Source: Adineta vaga
Lineage: Eukaryota; Rotifera
DNA: 64,000 nucleotides
Assembly: GCA_021613535.1 (NCBI GenBank)
Contig: CP075497.1
Span: 8,556,001 to 8,620,000, forward strand
Direction of reading: 5' to 3'
Of the stretch, positions 42,888 through 53,991 are shown in pieces (position 1 is the first letter of the stretch; the number at the start of each line of letters is the position of its first letter). The notes under the pieces were generated by a model that saw nothing but the letters and a program-made list of their open reading frames with translations, was not told the DNA's origin and ran no database searches. The position numbers and the translations under genes were made by a program.

Positions 42888-44445
42888 TTAGATTTTAAGT
42901 GGTTCGATTTCACCAGATGTACTAGGAGCTTCTTTTGCTTCAGATATTTCTTCGCTTAATTCACGAGTTGTTTTACTCAAGGTATCAACAGATCCATGAT
43001 GAACTGCTTTTTTTGATTTCGAACATTTTCGATAGATAAATTTACAAAGAAGAATAACATGAAATGGCTGAGCTGATAGATACGCAACAATGAGAGGAAT
43101 AACAGAAGCTTGACTATTTTCGGGTGCTGGAAATGAATAAAGTAATACCATAAATGCAACACCAACATTTTGAATACCTTAAAACGAAAGGTTTTTCTTT
43201 TTATCAAATTCAAAATTTGCAATAATATTACCTGTCTCTATTCCAATCGTTTTAATTCGTGACCAATCTTGTCCACAAATCCAAGCAAATACACCACCTA
43301 ATAGAAAGCCTGCCAAGGTAAAAGAGGTGCTGACAATGCTGTTCGTAAATCAAGATATCGAAAGAGATAATAATTAACGAAAGCACCAAAAACAAAGAAA
43401 TAAATCATCAAGATTAATAACATTGGTTTGAAAATACGTGTTACAATTGGTTTTAATTTTGGAATACAATAAACAAGAAGCATACCAAGTGCAAGAGGAC
43501 CGATAACTGTCAATAATGTTTGTGCTAAATTTAGAAATGGTATATGAATTTTTAATTCATTTAAATAAGCACGTTCTCCAAGTGTATATAACCAAAATGG
43601 CAGCATAAAAAATGATGCAACAGTCGATGCAAATGACATAAATGCTGATAGATTTAGATCACCATCGAATAATACTGTCCATTGATTGGATGCCCATCCA
43701 CCGGGACAACATCCAACAACGAATAAACCTAGACCATAGAGTGGTTCATAATGAAAAATCTTTGTTATACCAAAAGCTATAAGTGGCATAAGACCATATT
43801 GACAAACAAAACCTATACAAACTTGTATTGGTCGACGAATTAATTCTTTCAATACTTCTATGTCTAATAAAACTCCCATTTGTATTGAAATAAACATAAT
43901 AATAAATGGAATGAGACCTTTGAATATTTTATCAATTAAACGACGTGGTTGGTTGACTATTACAACAATCGAACACTTAATACGATAAATACGATTTTTT
44001 GTATTGATCATTTGAATTGAATAATTAATCGTTGTTCGATTAATATAATTAGCATGTATTTGTAAATTATAAATAAGTATTGATTCATTTTTAGATACTA
44101 CTAATAGAATTTATAAATATAAAAGAAAAACAGGTTAATTATTAATATTTATTTACTTTTTGTATTATTTGATATATGTAAAACATCATCAATTCGATGG
44201 TGATCATTGTAGAATGAAGCTACTTTTCGATCATTGATCCACGACGATATATGAACTGTATGAATATTCAATCGTTGAAGATGAGTTCGATTCAATTGTA
44301 TATGTATAATGCGTGTTGAAAATAATGGTATTACGTAAGTATCATTAACACATCGAGATGTTTTATTAGAAGTAATCGACTGATTTCGACATTCAAGTAG
44401 AGAAATAGATGTTATAAATATGAATAAAACGATGGATGGGATCAT
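42888..44445 (-). CDS. SLC10 family (bile acid/Na+ symporter-like) protein, SLC10A3/A5 type, with an apparent frameshift
   Basis: Minus-strand gene with signal peptide (IPSIVLFIFITSISLLECRN), a glycosylated extracellular N-terminal region of about 150 aa (many N-x-S/T), then a membrane domain: GLIPFIIMFISIQMGVLLDI, YGLGLFVVGCCPGGWASNQW (the family's CCPGG-x-xSN signature), LSAFMSFASTVASFFMLPFW, and after the break LLGGVFAWICG, GIETGIQNVGVAFMVLLYSF and LSAQPFHVILLCKF. The large ectodomain is the layout of SLC10A3/SLC10A5 rather than NTCP. Substrate unknown. SAPLLP and AGFLLGGVFAW are in different frames; one base seems missing at about 43315-43317 (a T on the coding strand). The tail is acidic and cytosolic, ending at 42888. 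It converges on the Na/Ca exchanger, about 200 bp apart. Confidence 0.88.
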
Positions 44446-45205
44446 TTTATTGTTTATCTATGTTTTTTCATGATTATCTAAATGATTGACTATTTATCAG
44501 CAGACTTTGGTACGTTCTCCATGAATGCTTTTGATCTATTGATCGTTGTTATCCCCGCTTCTTTTGTATAATATATCAAATACTCACCTTGATTTAACTG
44601 ACGGATCATAATCAGATAGATATATAAAAAATTGACAGTACATACAACAAACTATGATGTATTTTTTTCTAAATCAGATGATGCGGATAAAATACGATAC
44701 TCTATTGTTCATTATGGTTTTTAAAACGAACGTACCTAAAGAAAAATCGCCCATTTTTCTTTTTCAAAATAACCTTGAAAAATACAAATAGACACCATTA
44801 GATTTTACGCGAAATAATAAATCTAATGTATCTCTACTGTTTTTCATTCGAAGTAATAAAAGGTAAATAACATTGTTTGTTCAGAATTATAAAATTTCAA
44901 CTTGTACATTTATTATAATGAAACAATGAGCTTCACTTGTAAATGAAATCATACTATGAATTGAAAGAAATGAATAACTAAATAACTAATCAAAATCTAT
45001 TGAATCAACGTCAAATCTGATTACACATCAAGTGAGTTTAATGAGATAGTCAACATGAAATAATCTTTTTCTCAATGGATGTGAATTATGAATACTTAAT
45101 TACAATATCTAGAATGTACAACAGTTATTTTAACATCGAAATATATCAAGATTTCAAGTAATTTGACAAATTCCACGACTCTAAATCGAATCGTAGATAG
45201 ATTGT
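44446..45205. other. intergenic, no gene seen
   Basis: AT-rich sequence upstream of the SLC10 gene; short ORFs only, no domain or repeat recognised. Confidence 0.45.
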
Positions 45206-45550
45206 TTATCTTGATGTTGATGAATATTGTACTAATACTTGACAATGATCATATTCTCGTCTTGTACAAAGATCTTTACACTCTAGAACAATTGTTCTTG
45301 CTTTTCCAACACGTTTTCGAAGATTTTCCATACTTGTTCTACTTCCAGCATAAGAACGGCGAATGTCATAACGCATATCTCGAATAATTTGTAATAAATA
45401 TAAATATTTTTCTGCGAGAATAGCTGATTGTGGTTTGATGATGAATGGTGATTGAGGAGAAAGGGACGATGATGTTGATGAATTGAGATGATTTTTTGAT
45501 ATTAATGAATAACGTAATCGTTTTGTTGTTGTTGAATTCATTACTTTCAT
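45206..45550 (-). CDS. small basic protein downstream of G gamma, possibly a diverged GGL-like copy
   Basis: An ORF of 114 aa begins 22 nt after the G gamma stop, on the same strand. It starts MKVMNSTTTKRLRYS, has a Ser-rich part (SSTSSSLSPQSPF) and a helical basic C-terminus (EKYLYLLQIIRDMRYDIRRS, then MENLRKRVGKARTIVLECKD). The stretch LRKRVGKARTIVLECKDL resembles LREEAGRERTKVSIVCKDL of the neighbour, which could reflect a decayed duplicate or chance. It lacks the NPF motif and the CaaX box, so it would not be lipid-anchored. Alternatives: a separate unknown gene, or a non-coding 3' extension of the G gamma transcript. The same open frame continues upstream through the G gamma exon, so the ORF's extent alone is weak evidence. 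Confidence 0.4.
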   Translation of the reverse strand: MKVMNSTTTKRLRYSLISKNHLNSSTSSSLSPQSPFIIKPQSAILAEKYLYLLQIIRDMRYDIRRSYAGSRTSMENLRKRVGKARTIVLECKDLCTRREYDHCQVLVQYSSTSR

Positions 45551-45572
45551 ATGATATTTAAATAGCGCGAAT

Positions 45573-45935
45573 TTAAAGTAATGAACATTGTTGTTTATCA
45601 CGAAATGGATTATCTCTTGGTGATGGAAAACCAACGACAAGTACATCACTTGATTGATGATCGGTAACATAACGAACAAGATCTTTACAAACAATTGAAA
45701 CTTTCGTACGTTCACGTCCTGCTTCTTCGCGTAAATGTTCACATAAACGACGTTGAGTTGCATAAACCGTTTGAACTTGATCTAAAATTTAGAGAGAAAG
45801 AAAATCTAATCAAATTTTATTTTCAATTCACTTACATTCAGGTGCATAAGATCGAGATGAAGAAAAATTGTCAGTAACACGATGAGAAGTAGCAACTTGA
45901 TTATTGGCAGCAGTATTCGTTTGTTGGGTAGACAT
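45573..45935 (-). CDS. heterotrimeric G protein gamma subunit
   Basis: Two exons joined across a short intron (about 45785-45838), in frame, giving about 103 aa. ATG 45935 starts MSTQQTNTAANNQVATSHRV. The GGL region includes ATQRRLCEHLREEAGRERTK and VSIVCKDLVRYVTDHQSSDV, matching the family's QLR-x-EA-x-x-x-R-x-KVS pattern, followed by LVVGFPSPRDNPFRDKQQ with the hallmark NPF-x-D. It ends CSLL, a CaaX box whose final Leu predicts geranylgeranylation. G gamma pairs with a WD40 G beta and anchors it to membrane. The N-terminus is longer than in most vertebrate gamma subunits (about 70 aa total there), a Ser/Asn-rich extension. The gene is masked in simple ORF scans because a longer open frame overlaps it. 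Confidence 0.88.
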
Positions 45936-46665
45936 AGGAAATGATTTTAATTAAAGAATATCTCGTTGAAATGTATTTTTTATCTTAAAAATCTTTTGCA
46001 TAAATTTACACTAATAAAAGAATTTGATTTTTCTTGTTACTTGATGTAAGTATTCATAATCGAATAGATGAATACTTTTATCGTCTATTAAATCTCGACG
46101 ATGAAGACGTGTTGATTGAAGTTCTAGTAATACAAACTAACAATTCTTCGCACAAATATTAGCAAAAAGTTTGAATAGAATCTAAATAGTCAGAAAAGGA
46201 AATAGAAAAAGAAAATATTTAGAGCCTTCTTTTCTTTTTTCTTTCTCGTGTCATCTTCAAATAGGACTATTTCTTTTGATAGATGTTCAAGCGAACTTTT
46301 CCTAGTGCATCCTTTTTCTTTTCTCGCTCTTTGCGCATATTCCCAACAACTAATAAGAAAATGACGTTTCTTTTCAAGGAAGTACGTCCAACGCACACCA
46401 CAGTTTCTTGTTTTTTTTTTTTTGATGCGTTTCAACATAATTATATCTAATAGGCAGGCTGTAGTATAGCAGGAAAAGAAAAGCGAGAAGATAGCATGCA
46501 AAAGAATCACTTGAAACTACTTTCTAGAATGAATTATGAAAAGAAAACTAATTATTTCATATGAAATTTAATCTTGCCTGATGTAATATGTACTTTTATA
46601 TTTTTAATTCAAGATTATAAAAAGAATTCGTATTTATTATTAATTACAAGAGAAAAAAAAGATAT
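45936..46665. other. intergenic, no gene seen
   Basis: Upstream region of G gamma and 3' side of the multicopper oxidase. One low-complexity minus ORF (46190-46510) has no support. Confidence 0.45.
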
Positions 46666-48330
46666 TCAATTTTGTGGAATAAAACTCATGGATAAATGTT
46701 CAATATCTTCTTTTATTAATACACTCATGCCCATAAATAGATGTGAACCAATATGACAATGTAATAACCATAAACCAGGATTGTCAGCAATAAAACGAAG
46801 TTTAATCCAACCACATGGTTTTAAATAATTCGATACTGATCGATTTGGTGTTAAATGATCATAAGAAGTTGCGTAGAGTGTTAAAGAATCACGAAAAACA
46901 GGATTATCTATATCTGGAGTTGAGTCAATAGCTGAATTATACATTCCACTACCCATTGAATGTATCCAAAATTTATGTCCATGTAAATGAAATGGATGTG
47001 TTTCACAAACACCATTTGTAGCGACAGTATTTTGAAGAACAATATCAATTAATTGATTTTGCTTGATTGAATATGTTGCATCGTGTGGAAAATTATGTTC
47101 AATACCATTGAAAGCATCATAGATCAATGGTTGTGTTAACGTGATCAAACGTAGTTTATCTAATGTTGCATTATTGGTGAACCATCGCATACCTAAACCA
47201 TCTGCTGTACGAGATTGATAATTATAGAGAAATATTTCACGATCAGCTGCTCGTTTTGGCATATGATCGATACTTAATAATGACTCGAAAGGATTTTCAA
47301 ATGAAAATGAACGTAATTCTTCTTGAGTCGATAAAGATGGTAATGGAATAGATGACAAATCAACTAAATCATTTGCATGCGTACTATAACGTAAGATTCC
47401 TGTACAGCTAAAGAATAGAAAAGAAAGCATTTCACATCAATTCAAATTTGAAATCTAAGATTCGAATTATTCAAATAAGATTTACCTAGAACCACTAACT
47501 AATGTTCTCCATCGAATTGCTAATTGCATAAGAAATATTCCTCTTGTTGGATGATTTGTTTCAATAATAACTGCATATCTTTGTCCAGATGAGAGTTCAA
47601 TTGATTTGATATTTTCTTTGGGTTTAATCAATGTTCCATCGACTTCGACGATTGTCATTGGATGTTCATCGATACCAAAAACAACTGTTGATAATGTTGT
47701 AGAACCAATTAATCGTAAAAGATATTTTCGACCAGGATCAAGCGTTAAAGTGAAATTTGTTTTACCATTGATTAATAAGTATGTTGGTTCACCCTGCCAA
47801 ACAAATGGTGATGCAAGTAAATTGTATTCTTGAGTTAAACGATCAGGTTTTTCCCATGTATCCGAGAAAAGTAAGGGACCTGAAGAAACTTCAGAAACAT
47901 TCCATGGTTTTCTTCTATCGTGTACTATAATACCACCAAATGCAGTAACGGATTGTAAACCAGCATGTGAATGATAAAAATATGTTCCCGACGGATAAGC
48001 ACGAAAAACATACGTAAAAGAATATTGACTTTCAATTGGCATTTGAGTTATATAAGGAACTCCATCCATCTGTGGAGTTTGTCGAACAAGCATTCCATGA
48101 AAATGTATTGCTAGACGTTCACTTGCTGGTAAATTATTCTGTACATGAATAATAATAATATCATTAAGTTCAGCTTCGATTAATGGACCAGGAATTTGAT
48201 TATTAATAAGAACAATAGAAGCAGAATTTACAGCATAAGATACATTGAAGTGATAAACAATACGATGATTAACAATAGCAACAGATTTTGTTAAAGATAA
48301 TATGGATAGAAAAATATAAATACAAATCAT
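46666..48330 (-). CDS. multicopper oxidase (laccase-like)
   Basis: Two exons (48330-47486 and 47407-46666), intron 78 nt. ATG 48330 begins a signal peptide (MICIYIFLSILSLTKSVA). Three cupredoxin domains are implied by all four copper motifs: HFHG in ERLAIHFHGMLVRQ, YHSH in GTYFYHSHAGLQS, HPFHLHGHKFWIHS, and HCHIGSHLFMGM, which supplies Cys and His ligands of the type-1 site plus the axial Met. Secreted enzymes of this family oxidise phenols, Fe(II) or similar donors with reduction of O2 to water. The first motif is HFHG where most laccases have HWHG. The total of about 530 aa is normal for a three-domain enzyme and shorter than typical arthropod laccases, which have an added Cys-rich N-terminus. 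The wording (VLINNQIPGPLIEAELNDII, DGVPYITQMPI) is reminiscent of fungal or plant enzymes; origin undecided. Confidence 0.93.
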
Positions 48331-49343
48331 CGTATTCAAAATAAATAAAACAAAAGATATAAATTATATAAAAGTTCACCAAGATGATTTATAAAATGGT
48401 ATTGATCGATAGTTGTTTCTTTTCAATAGAAGATAGGGCCGACTTAATCGACTAAAACGATATGTTGTTCGTGCCTATTCAAGGATGACTTCTTTCTTCT
48501 GTCGTATAGAAATGAAATAGTAAACATAATTTATTCGTTCTTTGATATCATGTAAACAGAACAGGTTAACTTTCTACATTCTGTATATTTTTCATCATAT
48601 CGATCTATTAAACTAAATGACTTGACAGTACAATAATTTAGTCACACATTACTTTCATACAATTATATTTTAGGTGTATATATTCATTCACTTCGTTAAT
48701 GCGTTCATATTCAAATGAAGAAGAGAAGAAAATGATGATTGTATTTCGATGTGTTTCAGGTCGTTGATTAATGTTCTGATAGGAGTAGAGAATTGTTTTT
48801 TTTTCAGGTGCAATTTTAATTCGTATTCATGAGAAAGTCTTTGAATTATATCAAAAGTTTCGTACTGAAATCAGATTCCTAGATTGTTTTTTATTGTCAT
48901 ATAATTCCTGAAAGATAGTTATATCAATATACTTCATATAGTTAAATATAAACTTTGTATGGTTATTAATGATATATGTTGCTTTATTTGAATTTTTTAT
49001 TGCAAATATTTTAATAAAAGCCGAACTAAATGCAACATCCCACGCAGTTACTGACGTTTTCTTCATTCGTCAATTTATACGTGACAGAAAGAATAATAAT
49101 AAAAAAAAAGAAGAAGAAGAAGAAAGAAAAACCTTCTCAGACTCAACACTATGCTGGGATACCGATGCGACATGAAAGAGAAGAAAAACTTTTTTCTCTC
49201 ATTCTCATTTTTTAACGGCACAGTATTTTTTTTACTCTCTGTCAACAATTCATTTATTCGCGATTTTTCTCTGCCCTTATAAATATAACTGACTGTGATT
49301 AATTCCATACGTTTTTCTACTCTCTATATTCATACAAGCAACT
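48331..49343. other. divergent intergenic region, no gene seen
   Basis: About 1 kb separating the start codons of the multicopper oxidase (leftward) and the TPRG1L-like gene (rightward), so it probably carries both promoters. A purine-rich patch lies at 49085-49130. Confidence 0.5.
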
Positions 49344-50453
49344 ATGGCAACACCTGGTATAACAACGATTGAACAATTGAGCATTGAAAATCCATCATAT
49401 GTCGCTGATCCAAATGATCCAACTGAACATATTGTGGATGATGATATTCTTCCTCCAATGCAATTCGATCGTAAAACACGACCTCAATCAGCTCGAACAA
49501 CTCGATCAACAACTAGTCGATCTTCAGTGAATAATCTCGATGGTCGTATATCATGTTTTGATTATCATGCATCAAGATATTTCTCCTATCGAGTATGTGA
49601 AATAATTGAAAATTATGTGAAAATTTTGTTTTTTAATCAAATATAGGATCAAGGATTTGAAAAAGCACTTTTAAATATTCATCAAGGATTCTTTCCTCAA
49701 ACTGAATTTACAGCTGAATATCGTGATAATCTAATGAAACGATCATGGCTATTGATTGAGTGAATAAATTATTTTGTTTAAACAATATCTTGATTTTAAT
49801 TCAAATATATCTCTTTATAGTATTGATCATTGGGATTTACATCGTGAAGTGATTGTTATCATTAATGATAATCATATTTTAATTGTTCGATATAATTTTA
49901 TCAAAGAAACGATTATCTATTCTCAAACAATTCGTTTTGATGATGTCCGTTCAGTTACATATGGTACATGTAGTTATCCGGATAAATCGCTCATGGGGTA
50001 ATGATTTGTTACTATTATTTTTTCTTTTGAACGATTTCTCTTTATGTTAATATATTAGTGAATTTATATATGGTGGAGTTAAGATTATTCATGGAGATGA
50101 ACCATCATTTTTTACACGATGGAATCCAGCTGCTCAAACAAATGTACATATCTTTGTATCACATCATTTAGCTTATAATGATCATGAACGCGAAACAACT
50201 TATTATAATTGTGATGAATTTATTCAATCATTTGATATAGGTAAGAAGCAGAAGAAGAAAAAATAATAATATTTGGATTTTTCTTTTATGATTTAGCTTT
50301 AACTGCTTATCGTCGAGCAAAGAATGAACCAAAAATAGAATTTGTTGAAGACAAAGTTACTATTCCAAGTTATGCCAGTGTTTGGTCTGTATATTCAATC
50401 AGAATTAGGTTTCAATCGTGATCGAAATGGAGCTAATTGGTAATGATTGTTCT
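49344..50453 (+). CDS. TPRG1L: TPRG1L-like protein (hSac2-type domain), apparent frameshift at the 3' end
   Basis: Six exons. A polar N-terminus (RKTRPQSARTTRSTTSRS) precedes the conserved part: HASRYFSYRDQGFEKALLNI, SWLLIDIDHWDLHREVIVII, ILIVRYNFI, DDVRSVTYGTCSYPDKSLMG, GGVKI and PSFFTRWNPAAQTNVHIF. These match the vertebrate TPRG1-like presynaptic protein (for example DHWN, PPKSLN and INRWNPWSTNV). Its vertebrate relative sits on synaptic vesicles; function here is inferred only. As written the ORF ends at TGA 50419-50421 after SVWSVYSIRIRFQS. Removing one T from the run at 50381-50383 gives SVGLYIQSELGFNRDRNG and TAA 50451-50453, matching the conserved YVGLMSFINNEAKLG end, so one extra T is likely. 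Confidence 0.85.
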
Positions 50454-50519
50454 TTTTTTTTTGTCGAATGAAAACAAAGATTTTTCTTTTGATCCAAAAC
50501 AATAAACATGATCTTTGTG

Positions 50520-50990
50520 TTAATGAGTGACTTTATTTGATGTTTCATCGGCTATTGAGCTAAGCCATACAATATTTCGATGTAGTTGTTTCATATAATC
50601 AAATAAATGACCATCATTTCCTTCGTTTTGTAATTCTTTAATTGTTCGAATTAATGCCGCATTTTCTCGAAGTAACTAAAACAAAATTATTAGAAGTCTG
50701 AATTCTCAATGAAGAAAAAAAACCAACATAATATTTAACGATATATCTGTCACAAAATGAGTTAGATCGACTAAATAAATACTATGAAGTATATGATTAG
50801 TCACAAGTAGAACTAATTTTATTAAATATATCGCTATCGAACTTCAGAACGATTGATTTTCTTTAAAAACGAGATGGGTGTGATGAATCTCAATGTCAAT
50901 CGGAAAAATTCATCTTACATTAGTTACTGTTTGTTCATCACCTGGATAAGTTTTGCCTGTTTGTGGATCAGTTAAAAAGATTTTCGACAT
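50520..50990 (-). CDS. SS18L2: SS18-like protein 2
   Basis: Two exons with an intron of about 245 nt (50677-50922). The protein is about 76 aa: MSKIFLTDPQTGKTYPGDEQ, then QTVTN joined to LLRENAALIRTIKELQNEG and FDYMKQLHRNIVWLSSIADE. This is the SNH domain alone (family form: LL-x-EN-x-x-LI-x-x-I-x-x-x-QNKG ... LHRNL-x-YLATIAD), and the total length equals human SS18L2 (77 aa). The SNH domain in SS18 binds the BRG1/BRM ATPase of BAF chromatin-remodelling complexes; SS18L2 is little studied. It lies directly downstream of the full-length SS18 homolog on the same strand, 134 bp after its stop. Confidence 0.88.
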
Positions 50991-51123
50991 ATGAAAATCT
51001 AAAAACAAATCAATACGATATTTAATCTTACTGTTCGAGATATATATACAATGAAGAAAGAACATTGAATGGGAATTATTACAAAAACAAAACAACACAT
51101 ATAGTGAGATAGAAACATGATGA

Positions 51124-52086
51124 TTAAGGTGGCAGTTGCTGTTGATAACCGGATGGATACTGTTGACTAGATATGCGAGATGTATTTTGCCATTGTTGTT
51201 GCATGAGATAGTTTTGTTGTGGATGATAGAATTGTTGTCGTTCATCATAATTATTAGGCAAAACTTGTTGAGAATTAGATTGAGAGGAAAGATCTAAAAT
51301 GATCGGATTTATTTTTACATGAAAAATAAACAATGGAAATATCAAACTACTTTGCTGATGATACATAGGATACTGTCCATAACTGTATTGTTGTTGTTGT
51401 TGTTGAGATAATGAGGATTTATTGGGTAAATGAGATGATGATGTCTGTAAATTCATGTTAGTATCAACAGATGTCGCAGTAATAGTTTGCGTTCGATAAA
51501 CTAAAATGAAATACAAAATTGAGAATTTCTCACAACTGTGAATGAGTATTCTTGTATATTGAACAATATTCAACGAAAATAAAGTTATTTCTCACTTGAA
51601 TCAGATTGATTTTGTTGTATTGCATTTCCATTCTATAAAACAGATGCGAATCGAAGTTTTAGTATTTCAAGATATTCCTACCATCACTGATGATTGTATT
51701 TGATTGAAAGCATCTGGTGGCTAAATAGAATATCCATTTAGATACAAAATTGAACATATATATACTAACTGGTAGATTATTTGAATAGTAAGATGCATTT
51801 GGATCAAATTGAGTTAGATAATTCAAATTTTGATATAATGTTCGTTGATATCTAAACATAATTAATGAATGTACGTATGTAAAAAAAAGTATGGAAATTC
51901 ACTCCAAGCACTTCGCTTGTTTTCCTGTCGTTTGCAAATCCAGGATTAAGATAATTAATTGTGAATTATCATCTAATAACTACAAAACGCCGCTATTTTC
52001 ATTTCAATTCCGAATCAATTTACTTTTTGTATTGTTGATTTTTGTTGTACTACAGTTGATGAATGGTACTGTTGTTGCATATTCAT
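51124..52086 (-). CDS. SS18: SS18 homolog, BAF chromatin-remodelling subunit
   Basis: Seven small exons on the minus strand (52086-52024, 51979-51903, 51851-51770, 51720-51682, 51632-51596, 51500-51351, 51293-51124), several too short for ORF scans. The N-terminus MNMQQQYHSSTVVQQKSTIQ is followed by the SNH domain: LLDDNSQLIILILDLQTTGK then EYQRTLYQNLNYLTQFDPNA, matching SS18's LDDN-x-x-LIQ...KG...YQ-x-x-LH-x-NL-x-YLA. The rest is rich in Q, S, Y, P and N (SQQQQQQYSYGQYPMYHQ, QQYPSGYQQQLPP), like the QPGY transactivation region of SS18. It would sit in nuclear BAF complexes and act as a co-activator. The domain is shorter at its end (TQFDPNA replaces ATIAD). Exon joins were checked for frame. 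Total about 205 aa, half the vertebrate length. Confidence 0.85.
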
Positions 52087-52272
52087 GGTTCTATAATTAA
52101 CTTTCTCTAAAACATGAGACAAGACAAGGATGAAATAAAAATAAAAATACTTCAAACTAAGTCAAAAAAATGAACCAATAAATAGAAATATAGATGACGC
52201 CTTGATATATCTTGGTTATGTCATTCATTGCGATATATGTAAAGTGCAGAAAAAAAAGTTATTATTTTAACC

Positions 52273-53415
52273 ATGATGAAAAATATTCTTCAACGAACTT
52301 CAATTAATTCTTTGTATTTTAATCGTTATATACATGAAAAATCTCGTTTAGAGAATGGACCTGATTTTGAATATTTTCTTCAACAGAAAAAATCTGACGA
52401 TTATCAAGGTAATTTAGTATTACGTAAAGGTGAACAACGTTTACGAATACCACCATGGTTAAAAACAGATATTCCTATGGGAGAGAATTATACAAAATTA
52501 ACCAAAACTTTATCAAAATTAAATCTAAATACTGTTTGTGTCGAAGCCAAATGTCCAAATATAGGTAATTCATTCGTTTTGACTATATGAATTACATTCA
52601 TTTTCTTATAATCAATTCTAGGTGAATGTTGGAATGGCGGTGAAGATCGTATTGCCACAGCAACAATTATGCTACTAGGTGATGAATGTACTCGTGGTTG
52701 TCGTTTTTGTTCTGTTAAAACTTCACGTAAACCGGCACAGCCTGATCCAAATGAACCAGAAAATACAGCAAATGCAATCTGTTCATGGGATATTGATTAT
52801 ATTGTATTAACATCTGTTGATCGAGATGATCTATCTGATCAAGGTTCATCACATATAGCAGAAACAATTCGTTTAATAAAACAGAAGAAACCAAGTTTGC
52901 TTGTCGAATGTTTAACACCTGATTTTCGTGGTGATAAAAAATGTATCGAAACAATTGTAAAATCGAATTTAGATGTTTATGCACATAATGTGGAAACTGT
53001 TCAAGAATTACAATCACATGTACGTGATTATCGAGCGAATTTCGAGCAATCATTAAATGTTCTCATCCATGCAAAAGAAGTCAATCCCAATCTTATTACA
53101 AAAACATCAATAATGTTAGGTTTAGGTGAAACCAACGAGCAGATTCGTAAAACAATGCAACAAATACGTTCGCGTGCTAATGTAGATTGTTTGACATTAG
53201 GACAATATATGCAACCAACGCGACGGCATTTGAAAGTCAAAGAATATATTCGACCTGAAATATTTCAAGAATTGAAAGAATATGGTGAATCAATTGGATT
53301 TCTTTATGTTGCAAGTGGACCACTTGTTCGTTCGTCTTATCGTGCTGGAGAGTATTTTATTAAAAATATTCTTAAAGATAAACATCGAAAGAAAGAAGCA
53401 ACAGCTGTTGCTTAA
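52273..53415 (+). CDS. LIAS: lipoyl synthase, mitochondrial
   Basis: Radical SAM enzyme that inserts two sulfurs into protein-bound octanoate to make lipoate for pyruvate and 2-oxoglutarate dehydrogenases. Two exons with a 57-nt intron (about 52564-52620), joined I-G-ECWNGG. The N-terminus is Arg/Asn-rich with few acids, consistent with a mitochondrial targeting peptide ([20 protein letters not shown]). Landmarks: [26 protein letters not shown] (auxiliary cluster cysteines), [20 protein letters not shown] with the CxxxCxxC radical SAM site, [68 protein letters not shown] and the C-terminal [16 protein letters not shown] with its conserved RSSY serine. All catalytic features are present; length is normal (about 360 aa). 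Confidence 0.97.
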
Positions 53416-53991
53416 ATGTAAATCATATCTGATTTTTTTAATTAGTCATGCGAATACATGTAAATTTTTTACTCAGGAAATGTTCTATATATTATTCTCA
53501 AATTGATTATTGATTGAAAAAGAAAAGGTTCTTCTCTTTTTTAGATATATGTATATATTTCATAATACGATTCGGTTACAGTCATGATATAATAGCGAAC
53601 TATTTTATTCTATGTACTTGTCAGTCATCTTAGTCGATTATATTGTGTTGTCATGGTGATATGTGTTAGAGAATATTAAAGAAATGTCAAAATTGTCCTG
53701 TTTTACTTCTATAGGATCTTTCGCAGAGTTCAATTTTTAATAATTCGAAGCTGGTTGTAAATAAAAGATTTGTTCAGTTTCATTAATGACAATAATAACA
53801 ACAAGAAGTAGTTTCATGTTTCTATGGATTATATCCGCCGCTGTATATTTGTTTTTCGCTTTCCTTTCGTTTTTTGATTCGTTAAAATCGATTCGTTATG
53901 ATGAAGAACGATAACATTGACAAGCATACATCCGAATTAGTTTTGTTTATTTGAAAAAAATACAAATTTTCTTTTTTTCGCGTCATTTTAG
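53416..53991. other. intergenic, no gene seen
   Basis: AT-rich spacer between lipoyl synthase and the GalNAc transferase on the same strand; nothing recognised. Confidence 0.5.

Noticed and set aside
45206-45763. Single 185-aa minus-strand protein covering the G gamma exon
   Set aside because: The first 70 residues are an out-of-frame shadow of the G gamma exon, whose NPF and CaaX motifs fix the true frame.
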